Origin: Parasitella parasitica
Taxonomy: Eukaryota > Mucoromycota > Mucoromycetes > Mucorales > Mucoraceae
Length of the DNA: 64,000 bases
Direction of reading: 5' to 3'
Assembly: GCA_025201805.1 (NCBI GenBank)
Contig: MU619286.1
Span: forward strand, 145,970 to 209,969
Both the position numbers and the translations under genes were made by a program. Position 1 is the stretch's first letter; the number at the start of each line of letters is the position of its first letter. Below are positions 46,785 to 59,400 of this stretch, piece after piece. The notes under the pieces were generated by a model that ran no database searches, was not told where the DNA came from, and saw only the letters and a list, made by a program, of their open reading frames with translations.

Positions 46785-48275
46785 TTTTTGAAAGAGGATA
46801 TACGTGTAGATAGAAAGAGATAAAAGAGAGAGAAAAGATCTCTAATCAAGAGTCAAGAGAAAAAAAAAAGAGTATTAAATTCTATTCAGAGTAACAGAAG
46901 AAAAATAAGAGAAAAAGAGAAAAAGAAGGGCAAAATGATGTATCAGTAATTCAAATGTTTATATAGCTTTTTCTCATGTTACTTCCTGAACCCTTCCCCC
47001 CCCCCCAGTTTGTCTTTTGTACGCTTGAGAGCAGTTTAGTAAAAAAAAAAAATCCATTCAAACTCCAAAGATCACCCACCTTTTACCATACGAGATGGAA
47101 TATATAAATAAAAAAGTATATTATACTATATAGAGCACACTATATTCTGAATTATACACATATGAATGCAGAATACTGTGGTATAATATAGGGGTTCATC
47201 ATTCTTATTTGTGTCTGAGAAAGGGACTAGAAAGTTTGTGAAACAGAACATTGCTCTCGAACCCCCCATTTTGTACAACGAATTTTTACTGAAACAACAA
47301 ATCAAATAATACCTGAGGTCCGTGAACATGTTATGAGTCGATGTCTCAGATCAACAGTTAACCACATCCTATGAAAACCTTTTTACAATCTACATGTTCA
47401 TTATGTCAACCTGGTTTAAAAAGATATTGGTATACGAAGTAGTCACCGAGAGATGACTCAATTTTGGGTAACAAACCACCGGCTATGTATACTATTATAC
47501 AACATATTAGTCCAATCAAGACTTAACGACTAATCAAAAGAATCATTTCAAAAAGCGTTATTTTATCTTGAGCAGACATTTGATTGGCAGTAGATTAGGA
47601 AGGGTACACGTTTTATTGTCTTTGTTTTTGATAATCGAACCGTGTACACATATAAAATAACATTTTATTTATATAGTGAAATGTAAATTTCATTGAACCT
47701 CGATGTTGATGAGTTTATTTTTTGCATATCTCGTGATTAAAGTCAGAACAAGGCATTTTAATATTAGTAAAGCTTAGGTTTTACCGTCGGATTTCATGAA
47801 TTTTATTCCTTTAATAACCATAACATTTAAAAAAAATAAGGTCCCTATTTGTTATCACTTCGTAACTGACGACTTGAACAAGGGCAGTTGTTTGTATATC
47901 TTATATAATAAAATAGTGGTGTTTTTACGAATTATTAAAGTTGTGGTATATAGGGGGCATCCTTAAGGATTAGCGTAACCTATACTTTCTTTACAGTGAC
48001 ATTAAAAGAAAGTTTACTGCCAATGTCTAGTGCAACATTGCGAATTACAAACACCATATAAATGCCACCTTTCCTTCTCTCATTTTTTACCAACAATCCC
48101 AATTGGTATGAATAATAACATTTAAAGTTGATTCATGTGTTAAGCTAGAAATCACGGTCTACAATTACCTTCAAAAGAGACTCCTCAAATTACATCTTAT
48201 AATAAATCTTATAATAAAAGGACCTAAGGTTTGATCAAATTTTTAGATATCACAAGTGTTATAACAAATAATAGT
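46785..48275. other. Intergenic region
   Basis: Purine-rich 5' leader of the GATA gene to about 46950, a C run near 47000, then AT-rich DNA with no coding or RNA signal. Confidence 0.5.
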
Positions 48276-49560
48276 ATGCCAAAGCGTCCTTTCCCTGATT
48301 CTTATCAAAATATAGCAGGCCCTATCCACCAGCAAACCAAGCGTTGTGCTTCATGCCATACCGTATATTAGGTCATTCAAGAAAATCACTTGATTCATGT
48401 CTTAACAATCCAAAAAACAGTGGTATTCCTACAAATGATACAAATGCGGACGCTCAATCTGTTGGAGAAAGTGACATAACCCCCCACACCTCAAGTCAGT
48501 GTAATTACATGTGCCTCATGTCAGCAATTAAGGCATTCAAGAAGTACCGTACGAACAGTTCTTGCCCTAATAACCCAAATCCTTCCGGAAGCACAACAGG
48601 CTCCGCAGACCCAACAATCCCAACAAACTCACGACGCCCAAGAGCAACAAATAATTTTGCATATGAAATATTGCAAAGGATCCCGCAAGATTGCGCACTG
48701 AGAGAGATGACCGTGGCCGTAAGAGCGTGGAGTATACTGGCTGTGGACCCCTGATGTGAATTGTTGAGAGGATCAAAACATCATTTAATACCAACCCTAA
48801 ATTTCAACTATGCTGTGCAAAACAGCTCTTTCAAGATTAAACCTCTTAAACCAACACCGCTTTTATTTGCTGCTTTGCTAACAGGATCAGCAAGCGAATG
48901 TAGGGAGTTCAGGAACAATATAAGGTCATATAACAGGGTGTTGAGTTTGTTTCAATGGGAGTTGAGAAAAAAACAAATCAGACTGCAAGAGAGCAAGAGA
49001 ACTCGGAGAGAACAAGAAACTCGAGGTGGTGGTGCATACACCTTTAAATTACACGGAAGTGCGTACCACTTAATGGGTAGCGGCTGGAGAACGCCCTATG
49101 TTCTCTCAGATTTACAGTTATAATGCTGGTAATGAGTTGGATAATCGTCATGCTCACGCGAGCCATATTACAATAAGTTTGTCAGAAAAACCACAAGCAT
49201 TGATGCTCGAGATAAATTCGTTTGTAGAGTATTAAATGTACATGTCCCAAATAGCCGATGAGATAGCAGACGAGCAGCAGATCAATAATGTGTGAATTCA
49301 GAGCCTTTCCAATCTCAAGCTAATCTTCCATGCGATTCAGATAGAAGGAGATATACAGATGAGCTTGCTTGTCAACTGCAAACTTTTGCGTGATGGTAAT
49401 GATGAGGTTCCACGATTCAGGTTTAATGGCAATGATTTTGCTCCTGCTGAGAAACATTAGTACAAAATTGATTATCGAGGCCCTTCTCCCAAATGCTATT
49501 TCTGCAAGAATCATCTCAGGTTCCAAAATTGGTGATGCGGTCCGTATTTTAAAAATCTCT
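48276..49560 (+). pseudogene. Helitron Rep/helicase pseudogene (N-terminal part)
   Basis: Starts MPKRPFPDSYQN at 48276 with a zinc-knuckle (KRCASCHT) that continues after a frameshift as LGHSRKSLDSCLNNPKN, a motif seen at the start of fungal Helitron proteins. After about 250 decayed codons it reads ECREFRNNIRSYNRVLSL, GGGAYTFKLHGSAYHLMGS and YVLSDLQLYNAGNELDNR. These follow the helitron helicase-like domain pattern (F-x-x-NIR-x-YN, GG-x-Y-x-F-x-hG, LQLY-x-x-x-NE). Later frames give LLRDGNDEVPRF. Many stops and frameshifts, and no helicase half. The replication-initiator Tyr motif is not found, consistent with truncation. Confidence 0.62.
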
Positions 49561-49887
49561 TTAAATTCACCTGATGAGTCCCCTATTAACTTCCAAAGAC
49601 ATCAGCCTCACAGAGCGAGATGAGTCCCACGTAGACGAAGGTCGAATTTTACCGTAGCGTAGCGAAGGTGCAAAAATCACCAGAGTGGGCGGGGTGACCA
49701 GCTCGTCAACAAATAAATATTCAGAAATGTTAGAACTGCAGGACGACGCTGTGGTTGATAGAACGGGTAGTTTTAAAAATGCGTTGGGTCGGACAAAAAG
49801 GTTGCGTGGCGTTATTTGCAAAATTTGCTTTTTCTTTTTTTCTTTTCGTATTTCATCTATAAAAGCAAAGAATAAACGCTCAATAGA

Positions 49888-50322
49888 CACCTGGTGGATG
49901 CTCATAACTAAGGTGATTGCATTGGGATGCCCCCACCGCAACGCGATACTTTGCATCAGCCTGCGCATTGTGTAATCTTTAGTCCTGGTTTTGACCCGAA
50001 GCCTTGTGGAAGAAACGTCATCTAAGCAAATGTTCTCAGTTTATTTACTTTATATTGGCGGCATTTTGTTACGGACGGCAAGCTGATGCGTTTCGCTACT
50101 GAGTAAGACAGGCACCTGGTGGATGCTCATAACAAAGGTGATTGCATTGGGATGCCCCCACCGCAACGCGATACTTCACATCAGCCTGCGCATTGTGTAA
50201 TCTTTAGTCCTGGTTTTGACCCGAAGCCTTGTGAAAGAAACGTCATCTAAGCAAATGTTCTCAATATATTTACTTTATATTGGCGGCATTTTGTTACGGA
50301 CGGCAAGCTGATGCGTTTCGCT
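49888..50322. repeat. Tandem direct duplication, about 211 bp, period 225
   Basis: The unit from CACCTGGTGGATGCTCATAA to GCTGATGCGTTTCGCT occurs at about 49888-50098 and again at 50113-50322 with a handful of substitutions (for example TTTGCATC versus TTCACATC). The spacer of 14 bp differs. No coding content recognised. Confidence 0.85.
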
Positions 50323-50723
50323 GTCTAGCTTGTAGATGTAGAGTAATTTCCTTTCAGTAAGCATTTCTATTTAGTAATTAGTGTAACAAATAACTAAATT
50401 ATGGTTTTGATCCGACACTTTGTAGAAGATGATGACCAAGAATATAGGCATAAGGAAGATAATTCCAGGTAAATTGTTATTCACGTAAAGGAAATAGGAA
50501 TTTATAACTTGATACAATGGTTAACAGCTATGGAAGGAATATCTTATCAACCCTGCGAATTTACGAATAATTAGCAGTTGTATTAAAGACCTTGCTAGAT
50601 CATACAGTAATTTATTCTTAGAAATTACGTGATTTGGAAAGAAACTTGTAAAAAATTGTGCATGTCAAATTATTACATCTCTTCCCCCCTATTACTATAA
50701 GAAGCAAAATAACTACTAACAAT

Positions 50724-51698
50724 ATGGACCGCAATATTATTGAAGATGATTTGATCCTTTTATTGCATGCTAGAAGTATGCGTGGACCTACCAAAAGACA
50801 AAGGGTAAAGTATAAACGTTTGATTTTGAGGGATTGACAGATCAAAAGTGCAAGGCAATGTTTCGCTTCACTCTTGGAGAAATCAAGCGTATCTGCAAAG
50901 CTTTAAAGCTCGATTCCATTGTCAGATTTAATGGTGTCCAAGCAGAGAATCGTTTTACGATGGCTATGCTTTTGTACACTCACGCCTCTCCTCGAAGATT
51001 TGTAGACATAAGCGAATACTTTGGTGTCTCTGAATGCAACTTATCTAGAATATTGAACGGGGCATTTGAATTAATTATTGAAAAAACCAAGTACGGTCTG
51101 GAGTTTGATGAATCGCAATTCTCAAAAGAAAACTGAGAGCGATTTTCAAAAGCAATTTTCAAAAGCAATTTTTGAAAGAGAAGCATACTATTCCCATATC
51201 GTTGGATTTATCGACGGTATTATGCAGCATATATGCCGACCCACTGGTAATACCGCGCAGAAAAACATGTACAACGACTGGAAGCACATCCATTGCAACA
51301 AGCTTCAGGCAACATCTACAACTGATGGTATTACTACTAGCTTGTGTGGACCATACGTTAAACGACGCAACTACCGAGGAATGTTGATCGAAAGCCAAAT
51401 AAGTGAAAGACTATCGGCCCACTTCAACAGCATTTCTCCTAACAAAAAGTCTGCTACATCTAGCGAAGAAGGATACTCTGGGGGTTGTAATATAGTTGTT
51501 CCGTACAGCTGGCCATTTACTAACGAACTTGAACAAGAAACAAACAAGTCTTTATCCAAAGTACGTGTAGCAATTGAAATGGAATTTGGCAATGTATCTC
51601 AGTACATCAATGGATGCAAATGGAAGTATGGAAATAAGTTAAAGCAAACAACACCTGAAAGAAAATACGTCCTTGCTGCGATTTTCATACTTGCATGA
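50724..51698 (+). pseudogene. PIF/Harbinger transposase (DDE_Tnp_4-type) pseudogene
   Basis: Starts MDRNIIEDDLILLLHARS at 50724. A 37-nt intron-like gap leads to DQKCKAMFRFTLGEIKRICK with the HTH-like segment (FVDISEYFGVSECNLSRILN). The DDE domain follows: first Asp in VGFIDGIMQHICRP; the NMYNDWKHIHCNKLQA block; GPYVKRRN where family members have G-x-R-H-D, so the second Asp is lost; and the Glu region KVRVAIEMEFGNV. A TGA at 51134 and a 13-bp tandem duplication (TTTTCAAAAGCAA) at about 51142-51167 break the frame just before the DDE domain. The gene is therefore inactivated three ways. Confidence 0.75.
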
Positions 51699-51886
51699 AT
51701 GGATAGCCCATTTCTGCAATGTTTAAGTTAACACCAGCGACTGTCGAAGTATATCTCGAACAACTAATGAGGCCCAGAAATAATAATAATTTTACAGAAT
51801 AAATGATCCGATTTGAAAAAACAAAAGGTAGTATGATGCAGTTTTATTTTCTGGCTACTACTTTCGAAAGAAAAATCAATAAATGG

Positions 51887-52766
51887 TCAAAACAAGCGTT
51901 CATTATCCTGATGCAGTTTTTCATTAGCACGAATGAATTCTTTCATATCACAATGATGTTGTTGATTGTCCCGATGTAGCCTCTCAAAACCGTCTACGAG
52001 CTCTTCTTGCTTTCTTGTTCGTAAAGCAAATGATTGCTGTAACAACTCAGCAAAGCCATCACCGCCTCTTTCAATGACTGGACTAGGTGAAGTGAAGACG
52101 GGAGTCTCCATTGTCTTACTACTAGTAGCGCCTACCAGAGTACTGTCATTTCCTTTGCCTTTATTCTTTTTTTTTTCTTTTCACTGTGATGAGTTTTTCT
52201 TTTCAAAGACATTTTTTGCAACATCTTGGCTATCTTTCAACTCTTGAGCTTTCTTACTTTTTTGGGCGGCAGTAGCAGCTTTATCATCGCTTCTCTGCAT
52301 AAAAATGTGAGAATTACTGTATTGCATTATTTGATAACATTACATTTACCGCCTCCTAAGCTTTGCGAGCTGCTTTCTCCATCTCAAGAGTATAGTTACT
52401 ACTAGCTGGCTTGCTGTTTTGAGCCTTTTCTGTAAACATTGGCTCAAAGGTGCTCATCAATTTTTCAAACCTTTCTTGAACAGCTTGTCTCCTTAAACTG
52501 TTTTGGTCGCTATCTATACTGTTCACATACTCAATAACCCTCTCCCGTTGTTGTACTTGCTACCGTGGACTATACCATATGGTCGAAACTTCACATAGGC
52601 CTGAAGAAGCTCTAGTGTTCTTGAACTTGTCATACACTTCTCTCTACACTAATGCGGCGAGGAGTCTTATTTGCCTTCTCTGATGTTGTCAACACATGGC
52701 TGCTAGTTCCTGATCTTTGACGTTTTGAGGGTCATATTTTATGAAACTTGTTTTTGTTTTGTTCAT
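51887..52766 (-). pseudogene. Harbinger partner-gene remnant (coiled-coil, Myb/SANT-partner type)
   Basis: Convergent with the transposase, about 190 bp away. It starts MNKTKTSFIKYDPQNVKD at 52766, soon with stops, then VIEYVNSIDSDQNSLRRQAV and FEKLMSTFEPMFTEKAQNSK, an intron-like gap, and a C-terminal coiled coil (51887-52111; KQEELVDGFERLHRDNQQHH). The two-gene layout (transposase plus coiled-coil partner) is standard for PIF/Harbinger elements. Assignment is mostly from position. Confidence 0.5.
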
Positions 52767-53016
52767 TTTAGGGCACATATTATTGATTTTAGCTTTCAGT
52801 GTGGGAAAGAGAAAAATATGAATGCTTTTTCATCAAAATTCTAATTTCAACATTTCATACCATTTAGTTATTCATTTCTGAATCGTTTATTTTTATTATC
52901 ATATTATTATATGTATCCACTTTTTACATCAAAATCGGATAGGCTCCTTAGAAGGGGTTTTGATTCATATACGGTACACCTTTCTCGGTTTTATCAAAAC
53001 ATGTAATACTGTTTTT

Positions 53017-55028
53017 TTATGTCGATTTTTTACTTTTTCTCGAAAGGGTATGACTATCATATGAAAGCCATGAGAGAGGGGGGGTGGCAAGTCTTCGATG
53101 GGTGGTTTTAGCAGCAAATAATATCGATGATTCCGCCTCACTCACGGTTTCAACGGCAATGTTCTGTTTATAAAGTAAAATAATATATATAAGTAAAAGG
53201 GATCAAACTTTAAGTAAAATTATGTTTACCTTCAACTGCAATAGCTTTATGATGATTTTTGGAAGCAATATGTATTGTTCAATATTCTCATGCAAACTGA
53301 TTTCACTCAACTTGGTCATACGGTACATATTTGGGGAGGGCATGTCCATGCAGTAGGTTGTTAACCGAGTTCCTTCACTTCTTATTCCGCAGACAATAGG
53401 ATTTCCAAGGCGGTTATTTACCAAGTCATTGTATGTTGATCGCATTTGGCGGCCTAATTTAACCAAATCTGATTCTACTGCTGAGTTACACTTCGTTGGC
53501 TTGAACTCAGAGACAAGTAATACGCATTTAACATTGATAATTCGGGAGAAAAGTGTGAAATCTGGTTTGTACGTTTTTGATCCTGAACTTGTTAGCTCTG
53601 CGTTGGCCCTATAAATAGCATTGAGATAAGCTTGAGCTATTCACTTTCAAAAAAAAAAAAAAAAAGTACCATTGGATTTCAAATCTTTCGTCAGAATTGA
53701 ATATTGATTGTAATATTGGGGACAGTATTTGTTGTACGTATGTATCTTCAACAGTTGATAAAGGCGATCTTGATACAAACATAGGAAGACTAAACATATA
53801 TGATACAGCAAGTATTAATATTCATAAATATTGATGTTCCAGTTTTTGATTACGTTTGGACAAGTGTGTGTGCTGTATGAATATCAACTATATTTTTACT
53901 TGTGATAGCGTCAGACAATAAACCTGAAGCTTTTGTGATGGCACTGATCCAGTCTGTGGGAGGGTCCTTTAAAAGATAAATTTATTAGTTCATATTCAAA
54001 GTTGTTCTATTGATTTCTTACATTGCTGATTTCTGTACACCATACAGACGCCTTATCAGGCATTTCGGGTAGATTTTTATTGCACTTCAATTCAGCCATG
54101 ATTAATTTATGCATGCCATGGAGGAAATACTTGGTAATTGAGTTGTTGGGTTCATTTGAGAATAAGTATATATCATTCATCGCCCTAAGGGTATTAAAAT
54201 ATGCAATCTGTATTCAGCCAAAGTACTTTTTTCTTTCTTTTTTACATACATTATCTTGATATCTGAGAGGGTACTAGGATTGGCTTGGGATCGCAAGGTG
54301 TTATGCTTAAATGCATAGCATTCTTTGGAAATATTATATATTTTATCAACGATCCAGTCATTGTTATCCCCTTCTTCATTATCCTCCTCTTCTTCTTCGG
54401 CCTCTTCATCATTGTAGGATAAAGTGTGCTCATTGGTTCGGAGTGGCTGGTGGTTCATACTAAGGTCTGAAGGGAACTTCTCTTGGCTACTATCTGAGGT
54501 GCTTTCATCTGAGCTAAAATCACCTATATTACCTTCAAGTATATCCTGCACCTGGTCCCCAACTGTGTCCAATGAAGTGTCAATGATGTTGATGGCCTTC
54601 ATTTTACCTTTGTTTGCCAATGTACTGGCACCGTGATCCACCTCGGCCTTTTCAGCTATATCCTTCTTCGATGATGCAACTTGGATAAATTCACTTTTAA
54701 AAGATTCATTGGCAGCATATCTATAACACTTCTTCGCATAAGTTTTCACTTCAGTAGGGATACCAACAACATGCGAGAGTTGGTAAAAGTTGTCTAAAAC
54801 TTTGTTATACAGGTCTTCAACGTCGTATCTCAGTAATCTCTTGACATTAATCGAGTCCACCAATTCAGTTGGGGCTGTCCACGATTTTACAGGAGCAACA
54901 ATCAAGCCTTTGACTATGCCTGGGATTTTAACGGGGAGGACATACATAGCATTCTTGTTTGGTGCACGGGGTTTTCTTATATCCTTAAAAGTGTCTGCTC
55001 CTTTTTTAGAGCTTCTCGTCTGAGACAT
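53017..55028 (-). CDS. Multi-exon protein with a PD-(D/E)XK-like motif, family not recognised
   Basis: The start is MSQTRSSKKGADTFKDIRKP at 55028. Exon 1 runs to about 54250 and encodes a basic leader, a segment VKIPGIVKGLIVAPVKSWT and an acidic Asp/Glu/Ser linker. Five or so further exons with clean GT..AG joints follow: AMNDIYLFSNEPNNSITK; DPPTDWISAITKASGLLSDA; LPMFVSRSPLSTVEDTY; ANAELTSSGSKTYKPDFTLF; then LLVSEFKPTKCN, DLVKLGRQMRSTYNDLVNN, VCGIRSEGTRLTTYCMDM; and a last exon NIAVETVSEAESSILF ending at 53017. The P-D-F ... E-F-K spacing with downstream helices resembles a PD-(D/E)XK nuclease core. I recall related proteins being common in Mucorales. Intact enough to be expressed; it sits among transposons. 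Confidence 0.55.
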
Positions 55029-56422
55029 ACTATTAAGATCTTTCACTTTTAAAGTATGGTAAACAACAGCAGATGTTTTTTTTTGTTTTTGGCAATCAAA
55101 AAAAGAATACTTTTTGTTCCAAGTGACTTATCAAGGAGTTGCTAAAAGAGAGAGAGAATGATAAACGACTGCGCTTATTGTTTCGATTTCTTCATGAGAG
55201 CTACTAAACACTTTAAATATGTGATTCTAGTTGGTATTGTTACTCTAACTCAGAAATAACTCAAAAACTGTGATTGAACTGAAATCTAAACTATGGTAGC
55301 TCCTTTCCTTTGCAGACATCAGAAAAAGATACCACAACGGTTTAAAATCAATTTTATTTGCATCATGGTATGGATACATGGTCTCCTGGTAAAAAATAAA
55401 GAAAACGATAACTAACCTATACTCTCCCAAGAGCGATACCTATATCTTGAGGATATTTGGATATTTGAACCTAATATTCCTGGAAAAGTTCCTTTTTCAA
55501 CTTATAGTACAGAGTAATTTAGGATTTTAAAGAAGACTCCAATACAAAAATCAGTATTTGTAATGATCGAATGACTTCAGTGTCCTCATCAACACAGTAT
55601 AAATCTTCAAGATAAAAAATTCTATTATTTTATAGCCATTGAGTTAACGCATGAAAAATCAACTCTTTTTAGCCCCCGTTTCACCATTTGATGGTGAGAT
55701 TTCCGTTATGTCCATGTGCTCATCAAGATACCCAAATAGATACATCAATTTTATCGTCATCAATTTTGCAGTATTGATAAACAGACTATTAAATTGCACA
55801 AATGAACACAATAGCAGATGACGTTGGGATAAAATTGATTGAATTTTATAAGAATAAGTAAAACTACTGAAATAAACACAACGAGGCAATACATTTACTT
55901 TTTTGATTCAAAGAAATCTGAAAGAGAGGGTATAGTCTTGATTTTTATATTATGCATGTGATTTTGGTCTATTGTTACATTTAGCGGTGAGAATACCTCT
56001 TTTACAAGTACAAAGAAGAATGTCTATTTTTGACATTCTCAAATATAGGATACACCTGCAATCTAAATACAGTGGTCGAGTTCACAGTGCATTGTGTTAG
56101 TGTTTTATTCAAAACGTTTGTTTAGAAAGTACTTTTAATGGGTCTAAGATTCTTTTTTATTGCCCTTCTAGAGCAAAATCAAGTATTGTAAATACAAAGA
56201 ATGTCTGAATTGTGGTAGATTGTATTTTGATTAGAAGTGCAATCACTTACGATCGCTTTTAATGCAGTATCATGTAAAAAAAAAAATATAATATTTTATT
56301 CCTTCGTTATTATTAGAGCCCTGAAGTTAGAAATCATGTATAAACCTTCACATTTTCGGTTTATTTTATTAAAAAAACAATACATATCAACCACTATTTT
56401 GCTTGTTAATAATGTATCTTCT
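55029..56422. other. Intergenic region
   Basis: AT-rich, no gene supported. A 76-codon minus frame at 55659-55889 has no domain. Confidence 0.45.
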
Positions 56423-59400
56423 ATGTCATTTGCTTTTAATGGTCGCAAAAGACGCCTTATTGCTATTAATGATGAAGAAGAACAAATGTCAGATCAGTCG
56501 TGAGTCTTGCGGACAAATCAGCACTTTAACAGCCAATTTACTTTCATGATGCATGCACTCAACAACAATCATAACCAAGAAGTTGGGGATAACTCTCACC
56601 ACAGTTCCCTGTTAAATGCAACGTCTTTTCAACTACATCAGCAAAATCGACGACTAAAGACAAGACAGCAACGAGACATAATCAAACATTGAAAACAAGC
56701 CAGCGATTCCTGAAATTGCAGCTACAGCTTGCTTTGGCAGGCTAGTGATACGGTAGATTAATAAATTAAGAATTTGGACCAACAAAGTTAAAAACTGGTT
56801 GCAAACACGACATCCCACCCAAAACTAGCAACTTTTCTTTTCTTAGCTTTATTGTACGCCTGCCGCAAAACATGAAGTTCAAAAAAAGACAGTTAGAATA
56901 TTATGTTGCAGGCTCAACTATCATCAATCCTCCAGCTTCGTTTCTAAAGCCATCCAGTGGGCTTCGAAGCAAAGTTCAAGCATCCAAAGAGAAAACGGAT
57001 TACTGGAATGCCCTGCAGTTGCAATTTCGAATCTGCCATCTACGCTCAATTGTACATTGCAGAAAAAAAAATGGAGACTATGATGAGCTATATATCTCTT
57101 TATTAAAAAGTACTAGAATACCTAAAGGCGTACTGCAAGAAGCAGAAGCAAAAATCAAGAGTCCAGGAAAAATCACAACGATGTTAAGCACTGTGTATAC
57201 ACAGAATAAAAAGGCTGGAAGTCCGAAGAAGAATTCCAGTCTCTTTTGGATTTACCAGAAAAGGATGATGGTAGCAATGATGATAAATACAGTGAAAATA
57301 GCGAAGATGAAGACAGTGATGGAGCGACTCAAGATGACGCTGAGCAATTTCGTGCATGCTCAATTTCTTTGAGTCAAGTGCTCAGAGACGACTTGCCAAA
57401 CGACATCAGGTCGTTATTCGTCAATACAATCGGTGCTACCATGGAGCAAGTATCTAATTATACCTCTGACTTCAGCAAGCAGGTTCTCAAAGTCGCTCTG
57501 TTGTTTGCTGAGTATACATTTGAATCTAATGACGGCAACATTGAAATTGTCTACGATGGTGGAAACAGCATTGCGTCAATACTGCCAGAATGATATTTAG
57601 AGAAAGACATCACTGTACCAAAGCCATTAGATTCCAGCTCTCTCCAGAATAACGAGTTCAATGCTCACTATCAATTGCTGTTTCTACAACCCCCACTTGA
57701 AACAATTGCACTCAACTTACTATGATCAAGTGGGTATTGAAGAGTCTATCCTTGAAAAGTCGCCTCTCCACAAGGCAATTGTAAACGTTTTGGGCCGTGA
57801 TGAAGCCAAACCACATCAAAATCTGTCCTCGCACGTTGTGAAGATGGCTCGCCAACATTATTACACGAATCTTCGTATTATGTGGTCCGAAAATACTATT
57901 GTCAACAAGCTACCTAGAAAGCTCTTGAACTTCTTGCTGTTGATCCATTTATCTTCCGATCAAGGCCATGCTATCAAGGCGAAAAAACTGAAAGAGAATC
58001 GGCTAAGCTTCGAAAAAACCATAAAGGCAAACAGAGAGTGACAAATTTCAGTATCCCAATGGCAGAAATTTCAGTGCTGAACAAGACAAGAAATGGAAGA
58101 CGAAAGCTGTTTTCTGATGAAAGAAATTAAAAGCCGAGTACGAAGAAAAAGGGAAGCATGAGGCGGCAGACATGTGCCAGATGAGATTTGATATATGAGC
58201 AAGTACTGTATAGAGAGGTAGGGGTCGTCTGGTTTTTAAAGGAAGACAGTGTCATAACTCGGAAGAATGTATATAGCAAGCGGAAAGGGACAGAAATCCA
58301 AGACATCAGCAGCAGCAGAAGCAAGGAAAACGTCAAGAAAGCAATACTGATGATAGAGAGAACTATGAGAAAGAGAAAAATACCAATTTATCTAGAAAAA
58401 GAATTCATCAGTTAGTCAACATTGCAAGATCAGCGTTGTTTGCCACGCAAGATATCACAGACGCATACCTTCAAGATCAGGATGAACAGATCACCACACA
58501 AGGATCTGCAACAATCATCAAAATTACTAGCTTTATTCGACCATACATACCATCAAGCGAGACTTATCATCTCCTTCCATGCCAACTCAAGTTCATCTTG
58601 ATGGCAAACCAAGTACTGCGCTCTATCGGCTATGAAGGCCAAGTTGCTAAATTTATTCCAATAGTCAGACCCACTAGTTTGCATGCACTTCTTATTGACA
58701 CAACGACCCTGTATGCACTTTTTTGCTCGAGAAAACTTTCAAAACGGATGTTTCTTCGAGACTTTCAAGACAATTACGTAAAGCATAAAGACGTCAACGC
58801 TAAAAAAGATGCCATCTTTAGCAGTTTCTTTAACATTGACAAACTGAAAAGCGTGACATCAAGCAATGGTATGGAGTTTGTAAATAGAATACACATCTTA
58901 CCAGGATCGAAGACTGTCAGATTGTATGACAGCATTGGCCATTTCAAGTCTAGTCGCAGGAACCCAGAAACAAAAAGCAAGCTGAGCCATCATACAGATG
59001 ACGACCAGTTACGAGCTATGAAGGCTCAAAAGAAGGAGCTCGATAAGTCGCTCAGGGATCGCACAAAAGAATTGTATCAGTTTCTTCAAGACAACGACAG
59101 TGTTCGTGGTCTCAAGAGAGCTTGGAGAACCAACTTTGAAAAACAAAAACAATGTTATGAGAAAGTCGAAGATGCCCAAGAAAGAGACAAAAATTCTGAT
59201 CTTACAAAGACTTGGAAGGCTAAAGTCGAAGAAAAAAAGACGAGCGCTATGAGAATGTGGAAGCAGTAAAGTTAAGAAAGAGAGGAGTAATGGTGGCATT
59301 CGAGATGCAAAGGAGAGGCTTCATTCACTGCGGCGAGAGATTTATAAATATGGAAAACCTTTAGTGGATAATTTGAAAAATCTAATACCATTTAAGCCCT

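Noticed and set aside
49567-49968. 133-codon minus-strand frame across the Helitron 3' region and the duplicated unit
   Set aside because: No domain; its end lies in the duplicated repeat, and the frame is not kept in the second unit.
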